A model generated the notes under the pieces. It worked only from the letters and a program-made list of their open reading frames with translations. It searched no databases and was not told where the DNA came from. From Longilinea arvoryzae (lineage in GTDB: Bacteria > Chloroflexota > Anaerolineae > Anaerolineales > Anaerolineaceae): a stretch of 64,000 nucleotides of DNA. How positions within the stretch are numbered: position 1 is the first letter of the stretch; each line of letters begins with the position of its first letter. Shown piece by piece: positions 9,620-18,743 of this stretch. The position numbers and the translations under genes are program-made. The stretch covers positions 3,289,953 through 3,353,952 of the forward strand of contig NZ_DF967972.1 in NCBI RefSeq assembly GCF_001050235.1, written 5' to 3'.

Positions 9620-9673
9620 AGGCAGCGTTACAGACCTCTCAAGACAATAAACCTACGTGATTCTGTGCAATTC

Positions 9674-10519
9674 TCATTCCAGACTGCGCAGAATACCCAG
9701 AATCAACGTTTTTAATTTGGGAACAATCAACTGGCCGGCCTGTAACACCTCTTCGTGGGATGTAGTTGTAGAACCGTCCAGATTGGCTTTATTGCTGATC
9801 CCTGAAAAACCGACCACACGGGTCTTGCCGTGCCGGGCAACGATCACCTCGGGAACCGTCGACATGCCCACCGCGTCTGCGCCAATGGTGCGCAGGAAGC
9901 GCAGGTCGGCCGGTGATTCGAATGAAGGGCCAGCCAGACAGGCATACACCCCTTCGCGCAGATGGATGTCCTGGTGGGCAGCAATCGCGCGAACCTGTTC
10001 GATCAGTTTTCGATCATATGCCTGACTCATGTCCGGGAAGCGTTCGCCCATCTCATCCAGGTTCGGGCCCCGCAGAGGGCTGAGGCCGGCCATGCCGATC
10101 ATATTGATCTGATCCGTAATCAGCATCACATCCCCGGGCAGGTAATCGGGGTGAATCGCGCCGGCTGCATTCGTTATGATGATCAATTCGACGCCTAGGC
10201 GTTGCATGGCTCGGACCGGCAGGGTAATCTCCTGCATGGAGTAACCTTCATAATAATGCACGCGTCCCTGCATGACGATCACCGGTTGATTTTCCAACAA
10301 GCCAATCACCAATCTTCCAGCGTGACCGGGAACCGTCGATACAGGCCAGTAGGGTAAATCCTCATATGGAATGACATCCGCCTTCGTCACTGCATTGGCC
10401 AGATCGCCCAACCCAGATCCCAGAATGAGTCCGACGCGGGGTCTATATTGCGTCCGGCTGCGAATTGCATCAGCGACCTGGTCGATTTCTGGAAGTGTAA
10501 AAAATTCCTTACCTGCCAT
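9674..10519 (-). CDS. Purine-nucleoside phosphorylase (trimeric, class I)
   Basis: Cytosolic nucleoside salvage enzyme that splits (deoxy)inosine or (deoxy)guanosine with phosphate to base and (deoxy)ribose-1-phosphate. The 281-aa protein has the family elements GLILGSGLGDLAN near the N-terminus (phosphate loop), GRVHYYEGYSMQEITLPVRA, and ITNAAGAIHPDYLPGDVMLI, followed by GADAVGMSTVPEVIVARHGK with the ribose-binding Met. This is the PunA/PNP type, not the hexameric DeoD type. I chose ATG 10519 because GGGAGG lies 5 bases upstream; the reading frame can be extended four codons to a TTG inside that ribosome site. A pyrimidine phosphorylase is encoded 10 kb away. Confidence 0.93.
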   Translation of the reverse strand: MAGKEFFTLPEIDQVADAIRSRTQYRPRVGLILGSGLGDLANAVTKADVIPYEDLPYWPVSTVPGHAGRLVIGLLENQPVIVMQGRVHYYEGYSMQEITLPVRAMQRLGVELIIITNAAGAIHPDYLPGDVMLITDQINMIGMAGLSPLRGPNLDEMGERFPDMSQAYDRKLIEQVRAIAAHQDIHLREGVYACLAGPSFESPADLRFLRTIGADAVGMSTVPEVIVARHGKTRVVGFSGISNKANLDGSTTTSHEEVLQAGQLIVPKLKTLILGILRSLE

Positions 10520-10631
10520 TTTTCCTCCCAAGTATAAAATCCAAGAAAATAGGCGGCACGAATAATGGATCTACAGTACCGAATCAAATTATAACATTAG
10601 ATCGTTTTTCACATTGAAAACCTATACGAAT

Positions 10632-10660
10632 TTGCGCAAACCTTATAGTTGGTTTACAAT
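10632..10660 (+). promoter_or_regulatory. Sigma-70-type promoter for the GGDEF gene
   Basis: TTGCGC at 10632-10637 and TACAAT at 10655-10660 are separated by 17 bases, giving 4/6 and 5/6 matches to the consensus. A start near 10667 leaves a leader of about 157 nt before the cyclase gene. I searched that leader for a cyclic-di-GMP riboswitch core and did not find one. The 305-nt gap 10520-10824 otherwise holds only the upstream region of the divergent purine phosphorylase. Confidence 0.5.
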
Positions 10661-10824
10661 CTTTCAGGTGCCGGATTGTTTTCCGAAATCACTGGTAAAA
10701 TAAAAAATGACTCATTATCTGAAAGATATATTTTTGATCGAGTGAGTTCTTTGTCGTTTCAACTCCGCAACCAACTCGTAAATCAAAAGGAGATCTCTCC
10801 ACTTGCCTTAGGGGGGTACGGTGC

Positions 10825-12480
10825 ATGAATCTCATCGATCCACGTCTGTATTTACAACGGCTTCATCGCTTTATATTAGGTCCCACTCGTAATCGAAATA
10901 AATTTTCCGATTTTTATCTTATGTTGGAAGATCAGCAAAGATTAGCTCTTCCCGCGATTCTACTGGCATTGATCCTCTGCCTGTTCCTACTGCTCTCGGC
11001 GATCTGGTCGACCCAACCCTTGATCTACCGCCAGGTCAACACAGGCATCGGTTTGTCTGGATTTCTATATCTCGTCCTGGTCTTCTTCATCATTCTCCCC
11101 CATTATGGAAGCGCGAGTCGGGGCTTGCGGCCTTTGTTTGTGATCGTCAATTCTGGGTTGATCATCATCGCAAGCATTTTCCAGTCGTATCTTTTCAATG
11201 GCTTTACCTCGATCATCATTATTCTAATCATGGTCACCAGCGCCGTCCTGACCGGCCGCTATCCGACGTATCTATTTGTTGTTCTGACAATCGGTATTCA
11301 GATTGCGTTGGAAGAAAAATTCCATATTGTAAGTTTCGATAACTCCCGGCTGATCCATCTTTTTATTTTGATATTTACCATCCTGGTTACCGAAACCATT
11401 ACGATGATGCGCCGGACGATCACATTTCAATATCATCGCCTCGAGATTCTGAACCAGATTGCCCACAACCTGTCATCCTCGCTCGAAATGCACCAGGTGA
11501 TTGGCCTGGTCAGCAACGCCATTCAGACGACGCTGGACGCAGATACGTATTACCTGGGACTCTTGCACGGCAATATTCTCGGATTGGAACTGCTGTATGA
11601 TGACGGGGAATTCTTCCCGAACGTCGAGATCCGAATCGAAAATTCTCTGGCCGGTTGGGTTATCTCGAATAAAAGACCTCTGCTGCTCCGAAACGTCACC
11701 ACAGAGGCCCGAGAAAAATATGGCATCCGTTTATCCACCGTGGGTAAACCCATTCCCAGCAATTCCTGGATGGGGGTTCCGTTGGAAACCAACGGGCGGA
11801 TTTTTGGAATTGTTGCGGTCGCTTCTTACATGAAGAATCAGTTTAACCAAAGCGATCTGGAGTTATTACAGAATGTTACCCAACAGGCCGCCATGGCCCT
11901 GGATAACGCGGCTCATCACGCCGAAGTGGAAGACCAGTCCCGAAAAGATACCCTGACCGGGACGCTCAATCACGGTGCATTTCTCAAATCGCTGGCGCGA
12001 GAAACGTTCGAAGCAAGATCCAGCAATCAATCCTTGAGCCTGATCATGCTGGATATCGATAAGTTCAAGGAATATAACGATCATTATGGTCATCTGGTTG
12101 GCGATCAGGTCTTGGTGGCCATCTGTGATACCATCCGGCGACACATCAAAAATAGCGACCTCATCGGGCGCTGGGGCGGCGAGGAATTTGTCATTGCCCT
12201 GCCCAATGCCAGTTGCGCCCAGGCGACTCAGATTGCCAACCGAATCCGGCGCGCGATGATGGAAATTTCCCTCTTCAGTCGGGATCAGAAGCCAATTCAC
12301 GCACCCACGATATCACAGGGCATCGCCGTGTTCCCGGGGGATGCCGGTGAAACCAGTGAGTTGATCGATCTGGCGGACCAGCGACTCTACAAGGCGAAGG
12401 AACGCGGCCGGAATCAAATCGAGCCCGATAATATCGACGCCATGCTCTCGAGTGACGCCTATTTCGGAACAAAAAACTGA
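10825..12480 (+). CDS. Membrane GAF-GGDEF diguanylate cyclase
   Basis: Makes cyclic di-GMP from two GTP, presumably in response to a signal read by the membrane and GAF parts. The 551-aa protein has five to six hydrophobic segments in about residues 35-200, a GAF domain at about 210-360 and a GGDEF domain at about 372-535. The active-site loop reads GGEEF in GRWGGEEFVIALP, a functional variant, and the metal-binding LDIDKFKEYNDHYGH segment is intact. No RxxD inhibitory site is evident just before the active loop. AGGGGGG lies about 8 bases upstream of ATG. It stands alone on the plus strand, between two convergent or divergent minus-strand operons. Confidence 0.9.
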   Translation: MNLIDPRLYLQRLHRFILGPTRNRNKFSDFYLMLEDQQRLALPAILLALILCLFLLLSAIWSTQPLIYRQVNTGIGLSGFLYLVLVFFIILPHYGSASRGLRPLFVIVNSGLIIIASIFQSYLFNGFTSIIIILIMVTSAVLTGRYPTYLFVVLTIGIQIALEEKFHIVSFDNSRLIHLFILIFTILVTETITMMRRTITFQYHRLEILNQIAHNLSSSLEMHQVIGLVSNAIQTTLDADTYYLGLLHGNILGLELLYDDGEFFPNVEIRIENSLAGWVISNKRPLLLRNVTTEAREKYGIRLSTVGKPIPSNSWMGVPLETNGRIFGIVAVASYMKNQFNQSDLELLQNVTQQAAMALDNAAHHAEVEDQSRKDTLTGTLNHGAFLKSLARETFEARSSNQSLSLIMLDIDKFKEYNDHYGHLVGDQVLVAICDTIRRHIKNSDLIGRWGGEEFVIALPNASCAQATQIANRIRRAMMEISLFSRDQKPIHAPTISQGIAVFPGDAGETSELIDLADQRLYKAKERGRNQIEPDNIDAMLSSDAYFGTKN

Positions 12481-12497
12481 CCGTTGGTCAGTTTTTT
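12471..12497 (+). terminator. Bidirectional rho-independent terminator
   Basis: Twelve bases AAAAAACTGACC pair with GGTCAGTTTTTT across a three-base loop. The plus-strand T run ends the GGDEF gene, whose stop codon lies in the 5' arm. The minus-strand T run can serve the threonine aldolase gene that ends at 12507. Confidence 0.85.
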
Positions 12498-12506
12498 GTT
12501 GAGCGT

Positions 12507-13544
12507 TCAAAGAATTTCGTGAAATGCCTGGATGGTTTTTTCGACAGCCATGTCGTCGATCCAGTAATGTGTCACCATGCGCAGGCCGCGTTCGGACACC
12601 ACCCCAACCTGAATGCCTTTCTCTTTCAAGCGTCCGGCGACCTCGGCGGCGGTAAAGGGTGCTTCATTCTTGAGTGATGGAAAAACCATGTTCGTCGTGG
12701 GTTGGCCCATTTCAAAGGCAATGCCCGGTATTCCCGCGAGGCCTTCGGCCAGACGGCGGGCATGCTGGTGATCCTCGACCAACCGCCGGGTCATGTGCTC
12801 CAGTGCGTAGATACCGGCCGCCGCCAGGATGCCCGCCTGGCGCATACCGCCGCCCAACTGTTTGCGAATTCGGCGGGCGCGCTGGATCACGGCCGGACTT
12901 CCGCACAGCACCGAACCGACCGGAGCGCACAACCCCTTGCTCAGGCAGAAGGTAACCGTATCGGCCGGCGCGGCCAGTTCAGCAGGCGTGACCTGCAGGG
13001 CGGCCGCGGCATTGAAGATGCGCGCGCCGTCGATGTGCAGCAACAGGCCCTTGCTGTGCGCGAACTCGCCCACAGACCGCGTGTATTCGACGCTCAACGG
13101 CACTCCGCCGCAACGGTTTTGGGTGTTCTCCAGGATCACCATTTTATTGATCGGATGGTGAATATCATCCGGCCGGATGGCGGAACGGATATCTTCCAGT
13201 AAAAGCGTCCCGTCGGCCTGGTTGGTCAGCGTGTGCGGGAAGACGCCACCCAACGCGGAGATACCCCCGGCCTCGAACAGAAAGGTATGACCCAGGGTTC
13301 CCATGATCGCTTCATCGCCGCGTTCGCACTGTGCAAGCACCGCAATCAGATTTCCCATCGTGCCCGAGGTGACGAATAATCCGGCTTCTTTTCCCATTTT
13401 GGCGGCCGCCATTTCCTGCAGACGGTTGATGGTCGGATCTTCACCATAAACATCATCCCCCACCTCGGCAGCCGCCATGCTGGCGCGCATCTCAGGGGTC
13501 GGAAGAGTCACCGTGTCGGAACGCAAATCAATCCAGGACGCCAT
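12507..13544 (-). CDS. ltaE: Low-specificity L-threonine aldolase
   Basis: PLP enzyme that cleaves L-threonine and L-allo-threonine to glycine and acetaldehyde. The 345-aa protein starts with the family hallmark IDLRSDTVTLPTPEMRASMA, then GDDVYGEDPTINRLQEMAA. The PLP lysine lies in FCLSKGLCAPVGSVLCG. HIDGARIFNAAAAL supplies the aspartate that contacts the pyridine nitrogen. Length agrees with the family. I use ATG 13544, preceded by GGAGGT at a good distance, instead of the upstream in-frame TTG that overlaps that site. The RluD-like gene ends 18 nt upstream on the same strand, so they may share a transcript with lspA. Confidence 0.93.
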   Translation of the reverse strand: MASWIDLRSDTVTLPTPEMRASMAAAEVGDDVYGEDPTINRLQEMAAAKMGKEAGLFVTSGTMGNLIAVLAQCERGDEAIMGTLGHTFLFEAGGISALGGVFPHTLTNQADGTLLLEDIRSAIRPDDIHHPINKMVILENTQNRCGGVPLSVEYTRSVGEFAHSKGLLLHIDGARIFNAAAALQVTPAELAAPADTVTFCLSKGLCAPVGSVLCGSPAVIQRARRIRKQLGGGMRQAGILAAAGIYALEHMTRRLVEDHQHARRLAEGLAGIPGIAFEMGQPTTNMVFPSLKNEAPFTAAEVAGRLKEKGIQVGVVSERGLRMVTHYWIDDMAVEKTIQAFHEIL

Positions 13545-13562
13545 ATCTACCTCCAAAAATTT

Positions 13563-14489
13563 TTAATGATTCGATCGTAGATCATTCAATATTTCTGTCA
13601 ATTCCGGCGGCAGCGCAGCCTCGAAAGTGCGCGCTTTTTCTTCGCCCGGCAGTTGGATCGTCAAGCGGGCGGCATGCAAGAAATGGCGCGGTAAATCGAT
13701 GGATGATTTGCGATGGCCGTAGATCGTATCCCCGACAATGGGGCAGCCCAAAAATGCCAGGTGCAGACGAATCTGGTGGGTGCGCCCGGTGAGCGGATGG
13801 GCTTCGATCAGTGAGTGGCGCGCGAAAGTCTCGACCGTGAAATATTCGGTCACCGCTGAGCGCCCTTTTTGTTCGGAGACGATCGCCATTTTCTTACGGT
13901 GGCTGGGATCCCGGCCAATATAGGCCTCGATGCGCCCGCTCGGCGTCGGCGGAAAGCCGTCCACCAATGCCAGATAGATCTTTTTTACCTTGCGGGATTT
14001 GAACTGGTCCTGCAGCCAGTGGTGGGCGTGATCGTTCTTGGCAATCAGGATGAGGCCGCTGGTATCCTTATCCAATCGATGAACGATGCCCGGTCGGCGT
14101 TCGCCGCCTACGCCCTCCAATTCAGGAGCATGTGCCAGCGCAGCGTGGACCAACGTTCCAGTACCGTGTCCGGCGGAGGGATGCACCACCATGCCAGCCG
14201 GCTTGTTGATGACCATGACGTCTTGATTCTCGAAGAGGATATCCAGTGGAATTTCTTCCGGAACCAGGTCGCTGGGCGCCGGCGCGGGAAGGCGGATTAT
14301 CACCTTTTGATTGGCCGCCAGAAGCATCCCGGTCTTGGTGACCACCCGGTCGTCCACACTGACAAACCCATCCCGAATGAGCGCCTGCAAACGCGAGCGG
14401 GAAAATTCGCTCAGATGGGCCACCAGAAATTTATCCAACCGGTCCGCGGTCGCGGCGGTGATGGTAAACGTCATGATCGATTCGCTCAA
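13563..14489 (-). CDS. RluA/RluD-family pseudouridine synthase
   Basis: Converts uridine to pseudouridine in rRNA or tRNA. The 308-aa protein has an N-terminal S4 RNA-binding domain (about residues 12-75, with RLDKFLVAHLSEFSRSRLQA) and a catalytic domain with GIVHRLDKDTSGLILIAKN carrying the nucleophilic Asp in HRLD. LTGRTHQIRLHLAFLGCPIVGD is the second family motif. The likeliest start is TTG 14489, overlapping the lspA stop as TTGA, with GAGGA 6 bases upstream. ATG at 14474 is an alternative with a weaker site. RluD-like targets in helix 69 are a family precedent; the site is not proven here. Confidence 0.9.
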   Translation of the reverse strand: MSESIMTFTITAATADRLDKFLVAHLSEFSRSRLQALIRDGFVSVDDRVVTKTGMLLAANQKVIIRLPAPAPSDLVPEEIPLDILFENQDVMVINKPAGMVVHPSAGHGTGTLVHAALAHAPELEGVGGERRPGIVHRLDKDTSGLILIAKNDHAHHWLQDQFKSRKVKKIYLALVDGFPPTPSGRIEAYIGRDPSHRKKMAIVSEQKGRSAVTEYFTVETFARHSLIEAHPLTGRTHQIRLHLAFLGCPIVGDTIYGHRKSSIDLPRHFLHAARLTIQLPGEEKARTFEAALPPELTEILNDLRSNH

Positions 14490-15049
14490 GGCTTTTCCTC
14501 GCCATCTGCCGGTGAAACCGGATGATCCTTTTCAGCCTGTTTCCGGTCGCGGCGTTCTTGCAGCCACACCCCCAGAATAAGCACACCCACGCCGCAAGTA
14601 ATCGACATATCCGCTACATTGAACACCGCAAATGAACCAATCGAGATGAAGTCGGTGACATGGCCGATCGTCACCCGATCGATCAGGTTCCCCAATGCGC
14701 CGGCCAGCATCATGGCGGTGGCCAGACGCACGATGTGCTCTTCGCGCGGAATACGCGGATAGACGACGAAAATGGCGATCGAAACAATGGCGGCCAGGAT
14801 CGAGAAGATCAAATTCCCATTTTGGAACATACCAAAGGCGACCCCGGTGTTGTACCAGTGGACGATTCGCGCATACGGCGCCAACCAGATCCACGGCATC
14901 CAGGTTTCCTGCAAAGCCAGGTTATTTCGAATGATCGATTTCGTAAATTGGTCTACTAAGATGATCAAACCCGCAATCAGAACCAGGGGGATGTAATCCC
15001 GTAGTGCTTTTTTCAAGCGCTCCTCCATGCCCAAAAAACGTCCTCTCAT
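14486..15049 (-). CDS. lspA: Lipoprotein signal peptidase (signal peptidase II)
   Basis: Aspartic membrane protease that removes signal peptides from diacylglyceryl prolipoproteins. The 187-aa ORF has four membrane helices. Both catalytic regions are present: GALGNLIDRVTIGHVTDFI, with the first Asp in NLIDR, and AVFNVADMSITCG, with the second. The charged C-terminal tail (RKQAEKDHPVSP) is longer than usual. The start is uncertain: ATG 15049 lacks a clear site, while an in-frame TTG at 15034 sits 6-7 bases after GAGAGGA and ATG at 15028 follows closely. lgt lies in the same window. The pseudouridine synthase is coupled to it. Confidence 0.93.
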   Translation of the reverse strand: MRGRFLGMEERLKKALRDYIPLVLIAGLIILVDQFTKSIIRNNLALQETWMPWIWLAPYARIVHWYNTGVAFGMFQNGNLIFSILAAIVSIAIFVVYPRIPREEHIVRLATAMMLAGALGNLIDRVTIGHVTDFISIGSFAVFNVADMSITCGVGVLILGVWLQERRDRKQAEKDHPVSPADGEEKP

Positions 15050-15112
15050 TTTACCCTAAATGGGAAAGGTCTGCAGCCGAACGATGCGGGTCCCGCATTC
15101 GAAAAGGCGAAA

Positions 15113-15151
15113 TACAATCGCTCCCTGCGAGAGTGACCCGCAGGGAGCGAT
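15113..15151 (-). terminator. Stem-loop terminator after ileS
   Basis: ATCGCTCCCTGCG (15117-15129) pairs perfectly with CGCAGGGAGCGAT (15139-15151). On the minus strand the hairpin is followed by TGTATTTC, a short U-rich tail. A second small GC hairpin (about 15082-15100) follows before lspA. Confidence 0.7.
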
Positions 15152-15170
15152 ACGGTTTCATTTCGAACAG

Positions 15171-18100
15171 TTATGCTTTCACCAGCCCGACGGTCACCGT
15201 TTCGCCGTCGAAACCGTCCGCCACCTGCGGCCAATCTTCCGGCACCGCTGTATCCGCCAACTCGACGGTCAGAGTCTCGTTGGTGATGTACTCCTTGAAG
15301 GTCTGCACGGCTTCGGCCAGAGCCGGCGTCGCCTGATAATATACGCGGATGCGATCGGCGATATCCAGGTCGGCCGTCTTGCGCAGATCCTGAACGCGGC
15401 GAACGAATTCGCGCGCCAGGCCTTCCTTCACCAGTTCAGGCGTCAGGTCGGTGACCAACGCGGCCAGGTAGGCGCCCTCGGAAGCCACGGAAAACCCGGC
15501 TTTGGCCTGCGCGCGCACCTCGACCTCTTCGGGCAGGACCTCCAGGGTTTCGCCCTCGATTTCCACCTTTACGGGTTGTCCGGCCAACAATGCACGCGCT
15601 GGAGCCTCCGCGTCCATCGCCAGCAGGGCCTTGCGGATGGCCGGGAACCGGCTGCCGTATTTCTGCCCCAGTTGTTTGGGGAGCGGGTTCAGGCTATATG
15701 CAACTGCTTCGCTGGCGGCATCCAACGCGCGGACGTGTTTGACGTTCAGTTCATCCTCGATCAGTTCAGCGTAGTTCTGCATCGCTTTGCGTTCTTCGAT
15801 GCTGCCCACCGAGAAAGCGGCTTCGGACAGAGGTTGGCGTACCTTTCGGTTGGCTTTGTTGCGGGCGGCATGTCCGACCGAGACCAGCTTCATCACCACG
15901 GCCATATCGCGGTTCAAATTCTCATCGATGACGGCCGGATCGAATTCAGGCCAATCACACAAATGCACCGAATCGGGCGCCTCCGAATTTACGGAACGGA
16001 CCAGGTTTTGATAAAGCTCATCCGCCATAAACGGCATGGTTGGCGCCAGCAATTTGCTCAATGTCACCAGAGCTTCGTACAACGTGGCGTAGGCGGCCTG
16101 CTTGTCCTGGTCGGATTCGCTCTTCCAGAAACGACGCCGCGAACGGCGCAGATACCAGTTGGAAAGGTCTTCGACGAAGGATTGGATGGGGCGGGTCGCG
16201 CCGAGCACATCGTAATTTTCCAACGCCTGGGTGACATTCCGAACCAGCTCATGCAGGGAGGAACGCAGCCAGCGGTCCAGTGGACTGTAAGCAGGTTGGA
16301 CACCGGGTTCGGGCTTCCAGCCATCCAGGTTGGCGTAGGTGACGAAGAAGGAGTAAGTGTTCCACAGGGTGAGTGTGAAGGTGCGCACCACATCCGCCAC
16401 CAGGTCCGCCGAGAAGCGGCGTTCCTGCCCGGCCGGGCTGGCCGTGTAGAGGTACCAGCGGGTCGCGTCGGCGCCGTTTTGGTTGAGCACGTCCCACGGA
16501 TTGACGACATTCCCGCGCGATTTGGACATCTTTTGGCCGTTGCCATCCAGGATCAGGCCCAGGCAAATGACGTTCTTATAAGCGACCTGGTTATTCAACA
16601 GGGTGCTGATGGCGTGCAATGAATAGAACCAACCGCGGGTCTGATCGACGGCCTCACAGATGAAATCGGCCGGATATTGCTCCTTGAATTTCTCCTGGTT
16701 TTCGAATGGATAATGCCATTGGGCATACGGCATGGAGCCGGAATCGAACCAGACATCGATCAGTTCAGGCACGCGGTGCATCGTTCCACCGCAATCATGC
16801 TGCCAGACCACTTCATCCACGTACGGGCGGTGCAAATCCGACTCCGACATATCCCGGCCGGCCTTTTCGGAAAGCTCTTGCACCGATCCCACACACACCT
16901 GAGTGTGGCAGCGGTCACATTCCCAAACCGGCAGCGGCGTGCCCCAGTAACGTTCGCGACCCAGGGCCCAATCGATGTTGTTCTCCAACCAGTTGCCAAA
17001 ACGGCCGTTCTTGATGTGCGCCGGATACCAGTTGATCTGCTGGTTCAACTCCACCAGCTGATCCTTAAACTGGCTGGTGCGGATGTACCAGGTCCGGCGA
17101 GCGTAGTATAGCAGCGGAGTTCCGCAACGCCAGCAGAATGGATAGGTGTGCGTAATTGTCCCGGAGCGGAACAGCAGCCCGCGGGCTTCCAGGTCTTGCA
17201 TGATGAAAGGATCGGCATCCTTGACGAATTTGCCCGCCCACGGGCGCACTTCCGAGATGAACGTGCCATCCGGAGCCACCGTCATCAGGATCGGTAGATC
17301 CTCTTCCATCGAGACATTCATATCTTCGGCGCCAAAGGCCGGCGCGATGTGCACCAGACCGGTGCCATCGTCGGTGGTCACGTAATTGGCGTTCACCACA
17401 CGATAGGCCGGTTTGTCGGTCGGCAGGAAGGTGAACAACGGCCGGTAGCGTTTTCCTTTCAACTGCTTGCCGGAATAGCGCTCGACCACGCGGACCGGTT
17501 CGTCGGTAAAAATCTTCCCGACGAGAGGCGCCGCCAGGATGAGATACTCTTTGCCGCCGTCCGGCAGCGCGCGTTCGATTTTGACATACTCCACGTCCGG
17601 GTGCGCGGCCACAGCCACATTCGACGGCAGCGTCCAGGGTGTGGTCGTCCACACCAGCAGTGAAGTATCCGGCTGGTCGACCAGGGGCAGGCGAATGTAG
17701 ACGGAAGGATCGGTCGCCTCGTCGTAGCCCTGCGCCACTTCATGGTCCGAAAGTGGCGTGCCGCAGCGCGGGCAGTAGGGAACCACCTTGAAGTTCTGGT
17801 AAAGCAGATTGCGATCCCAGTAATTCTTGAGGATGTTCCAGACCGATTCGATGTATTCGTTCTTGTAGGTCACGTAGGCCGTATCGAGATCCACCCAGTA
17901 ACCGATGCGGTCGGTCAGCTTTTCCCATTCCTGGATATAGGTGAAAGCCGATTCGCGGCACAGCGCGTTGAACTTACCGATGCCGTAATCTTCGATCTGC
18001 TGCTTGTTCTTAAAGCCAAGTTTTTTCTCGACTTCGATTTCGACGGGCAAACCATGCGTATCCCAACCACCCCGCCGGCTGACGTGATAACCGCACATGG

Positions 18101-18317
18101 TCTTGTAGCGCGGGAAGATATCCTTGAAGGCGCGCGCCAGCACATGATGAATGCCGGGCCGGCCGTTGGCGGTGGGTGGTCCTTCGAAGAAGACGTATTC
18201 GCGCCTGCCCTCGCGTTGTTTGAGTGAGCGGTGGAAGACATCGTGACTCTTCCAATTGCGCAGCACGCCTTCTTCCATGATTGTGACATTAAGTTTAGGA
18301 CTGACGGGTCTAAACAT
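15171..18317 (-). CDS. ileS: Isoleucyl-tRNA synthetase
   Basis: Charges tRNA-Ile with isoleucine in the cytoplasm and hydrolyses mischarged valine. The 1048-aa protein has the HIGH-type motif PGIHH at residues 54-58, the IleS-specific GGWDTHGLPVE segment, the CP1 editing domain (about 190-400) and the KMSKSRGNV loop near residue 600, followed by an anticodon-binding domain and a C-terminal extension. SWDTHGLPVE-like continuity and size point to the eukaryotic-like IleS2 class, often linked to mupirocin tolerance; that subclass call is an inference. GGAGGT precedes ATG 18317. The gene is governed by the T-box leader immediately upstream. Confidence 0.96.
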   Translation of the reverse strand: MFRPVSPKLNVTIMEEGVLRNWKSHDVFHRSLKQREGRREYVFFEGPPTANGRPGIHHVLARAFKDIFPRYKTMCGYHVSRRGGWDTHGLPVEIEVEKKLGFKNKQQIEDYGIGKFNALCRESAFTYIQEWEKLTDRIGYWVDLDTAYVTYKNEYIESVWNILKNYWDRNLLYQNFKVVPYCPRCGTPLSDHEVAQGYDEATDPSVYIRLPLVDQPDTSLLVWTTTPWTLPSNVAVAAHPDVEYVKIERALPDGGKEYLILAAPLVGKIFTDEPVRVVERYSGKQLKGKRYRPLFTFLPTDKPAYRVVNANYVTTDDGTGLVHIAPAFGAEDMNVSMEEDLPILMTVAPDGTFISEVRPWAGKFVKDADPFIMQDLEARGLLFRSGTITHTYPFCWRCGTPLLYYARRTWYIRTSQFKDQLVELNQQINWYPAHIKNGRFGNWLENNIDWALGRERYWGTPLPVWECDRCHTQVCVGSVQELSEKAGRDMSESDLHRPYVDEVVWQHDCGGTMHRVPELIDVWFDSGSMPYAQWHYPFENQEKFKEQYPADFICEAVDQTRGWFYSLHAISTLLNNQVAYKNVICLGLILDGNGQKMSKSRGNVVNPWDVLNQNGADATRWYLYTASPAGQERRFSADLVADVVRTFTLTLWNTYSFFVTYANLDGWKPEPGVQPAYSPLDRWLRSSLHELVRNVTQALENYDVLGATRPIQSFVEDLSNWYLRRSRRRFWKSESDQDKQAAYATLYEALVTLSKLLAPTMPFMADELYQNLVRSVNSEAPDSVHLCDWPEFDPAVIDENLNRDMAVVMKLVSVGHAARNKANRKVRQPLSEAAFSVGSIEERKAMQNYAELIEDELNVKHVRALDAASEAVAYSLNPLPKQLGQKYGSRFPAIRKALLAMDAEAPARALLAGQPVKVEIEGETLEVLPEEVEVRAQAKAGFSVASEGAYLAALVTDLTPELVKEGLAREFVRRVQDLRKTADLDIADRIRVYYQATPALAEAVQTFKEYITNETLTVELADTAVPEDWPQVADGFDGETVTVGLVKA

Positions 18318-18354
18318 TCGACCTCCACGAACGAAATGTAGATTTGCAGAAATA

Positions 18355-18628
18355 CAAAAGCTCCCATCCCCTCAGGGACGAGAGCTTGTTCTCGCGGTAC
18401 CACCCTGCTTCCTCTCAGGATGAGAGGCGCTCAGCCAGGCACGCTCTGGAAGATAATGCCCGCACCCGCAATAACGGTGGGTGAGCCCGGCGCACCTACT
18501 GGCAGTCTCCTGCGTTCAGGTTGCCGCTTCGGAAGGATTTTCAGTTTCGGTATCTGCCCCGGCTTTCACCTCACCCGGGTTCGCTGTCAGAGACCACGAA
18601 ACTTACTCGTTTCCATCAACGCGTTTAT
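18355..18628 (-). promoter_or_regulatory. T-box riboswitch leader of ileS
   Basis: The untranslated leader senses uncharged tRNA-Ile and controls transcription of ileS. The nearly invariant T-box element GGGTGGTACCGCG sits within 18393-18408 (minus strand); its UGGU bulge pairs with the tRNA acceptor end. It is followed at about 18355-18388 by an intrinsic terminator (AAGCTCTCGTCCC folding on GGGGATGGGAGCTT, then TTTTG). The 5' stem I region runs from about 18628 to 18500. A plausible AUC isoleucine specifier lies at about 18533-18536 in the stretch CTGAAAATCCTTCC; that assignment is tentative. Confidence 0.9.
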
Positions 18629-18634
18629 CTAAAA

Positions 18635-18663
18635 ATTATGCCACAAACGAACTCTTTCGTCAA
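18635..18663 (-). promoter_or_regulatory. Promoter of the T-box/ileS transcript
   Basis: On the minus strand TTGACG (18658-18663) and CATAAT (18635-18640) are separated by exactly 17 bases. Each is a 5/6 match. The expected transcription start near 18628 places the T-box stem I at the very 5' end of the RNA, as expected. Confidence 0.8.
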
Positions 18664-18743
18664 TGAGCAGTCAACGACCAACGTGAACATTCGTCGATAT
18701 CGGATGTCCAACGGGTTGGCGGCAAAGGCGTACAATTGCCGCC

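Noticed and set aside
15060..16622. 520-codon open frame on the plus strand, antisense to ileS
   Set aside because: It is the shadow of a long GC-rich gene; its composition (rich in Arg, Gly, Gln, His) is that of antisense reading, it has no ribosome site, and the minus strand carries an unmistakable ileS.
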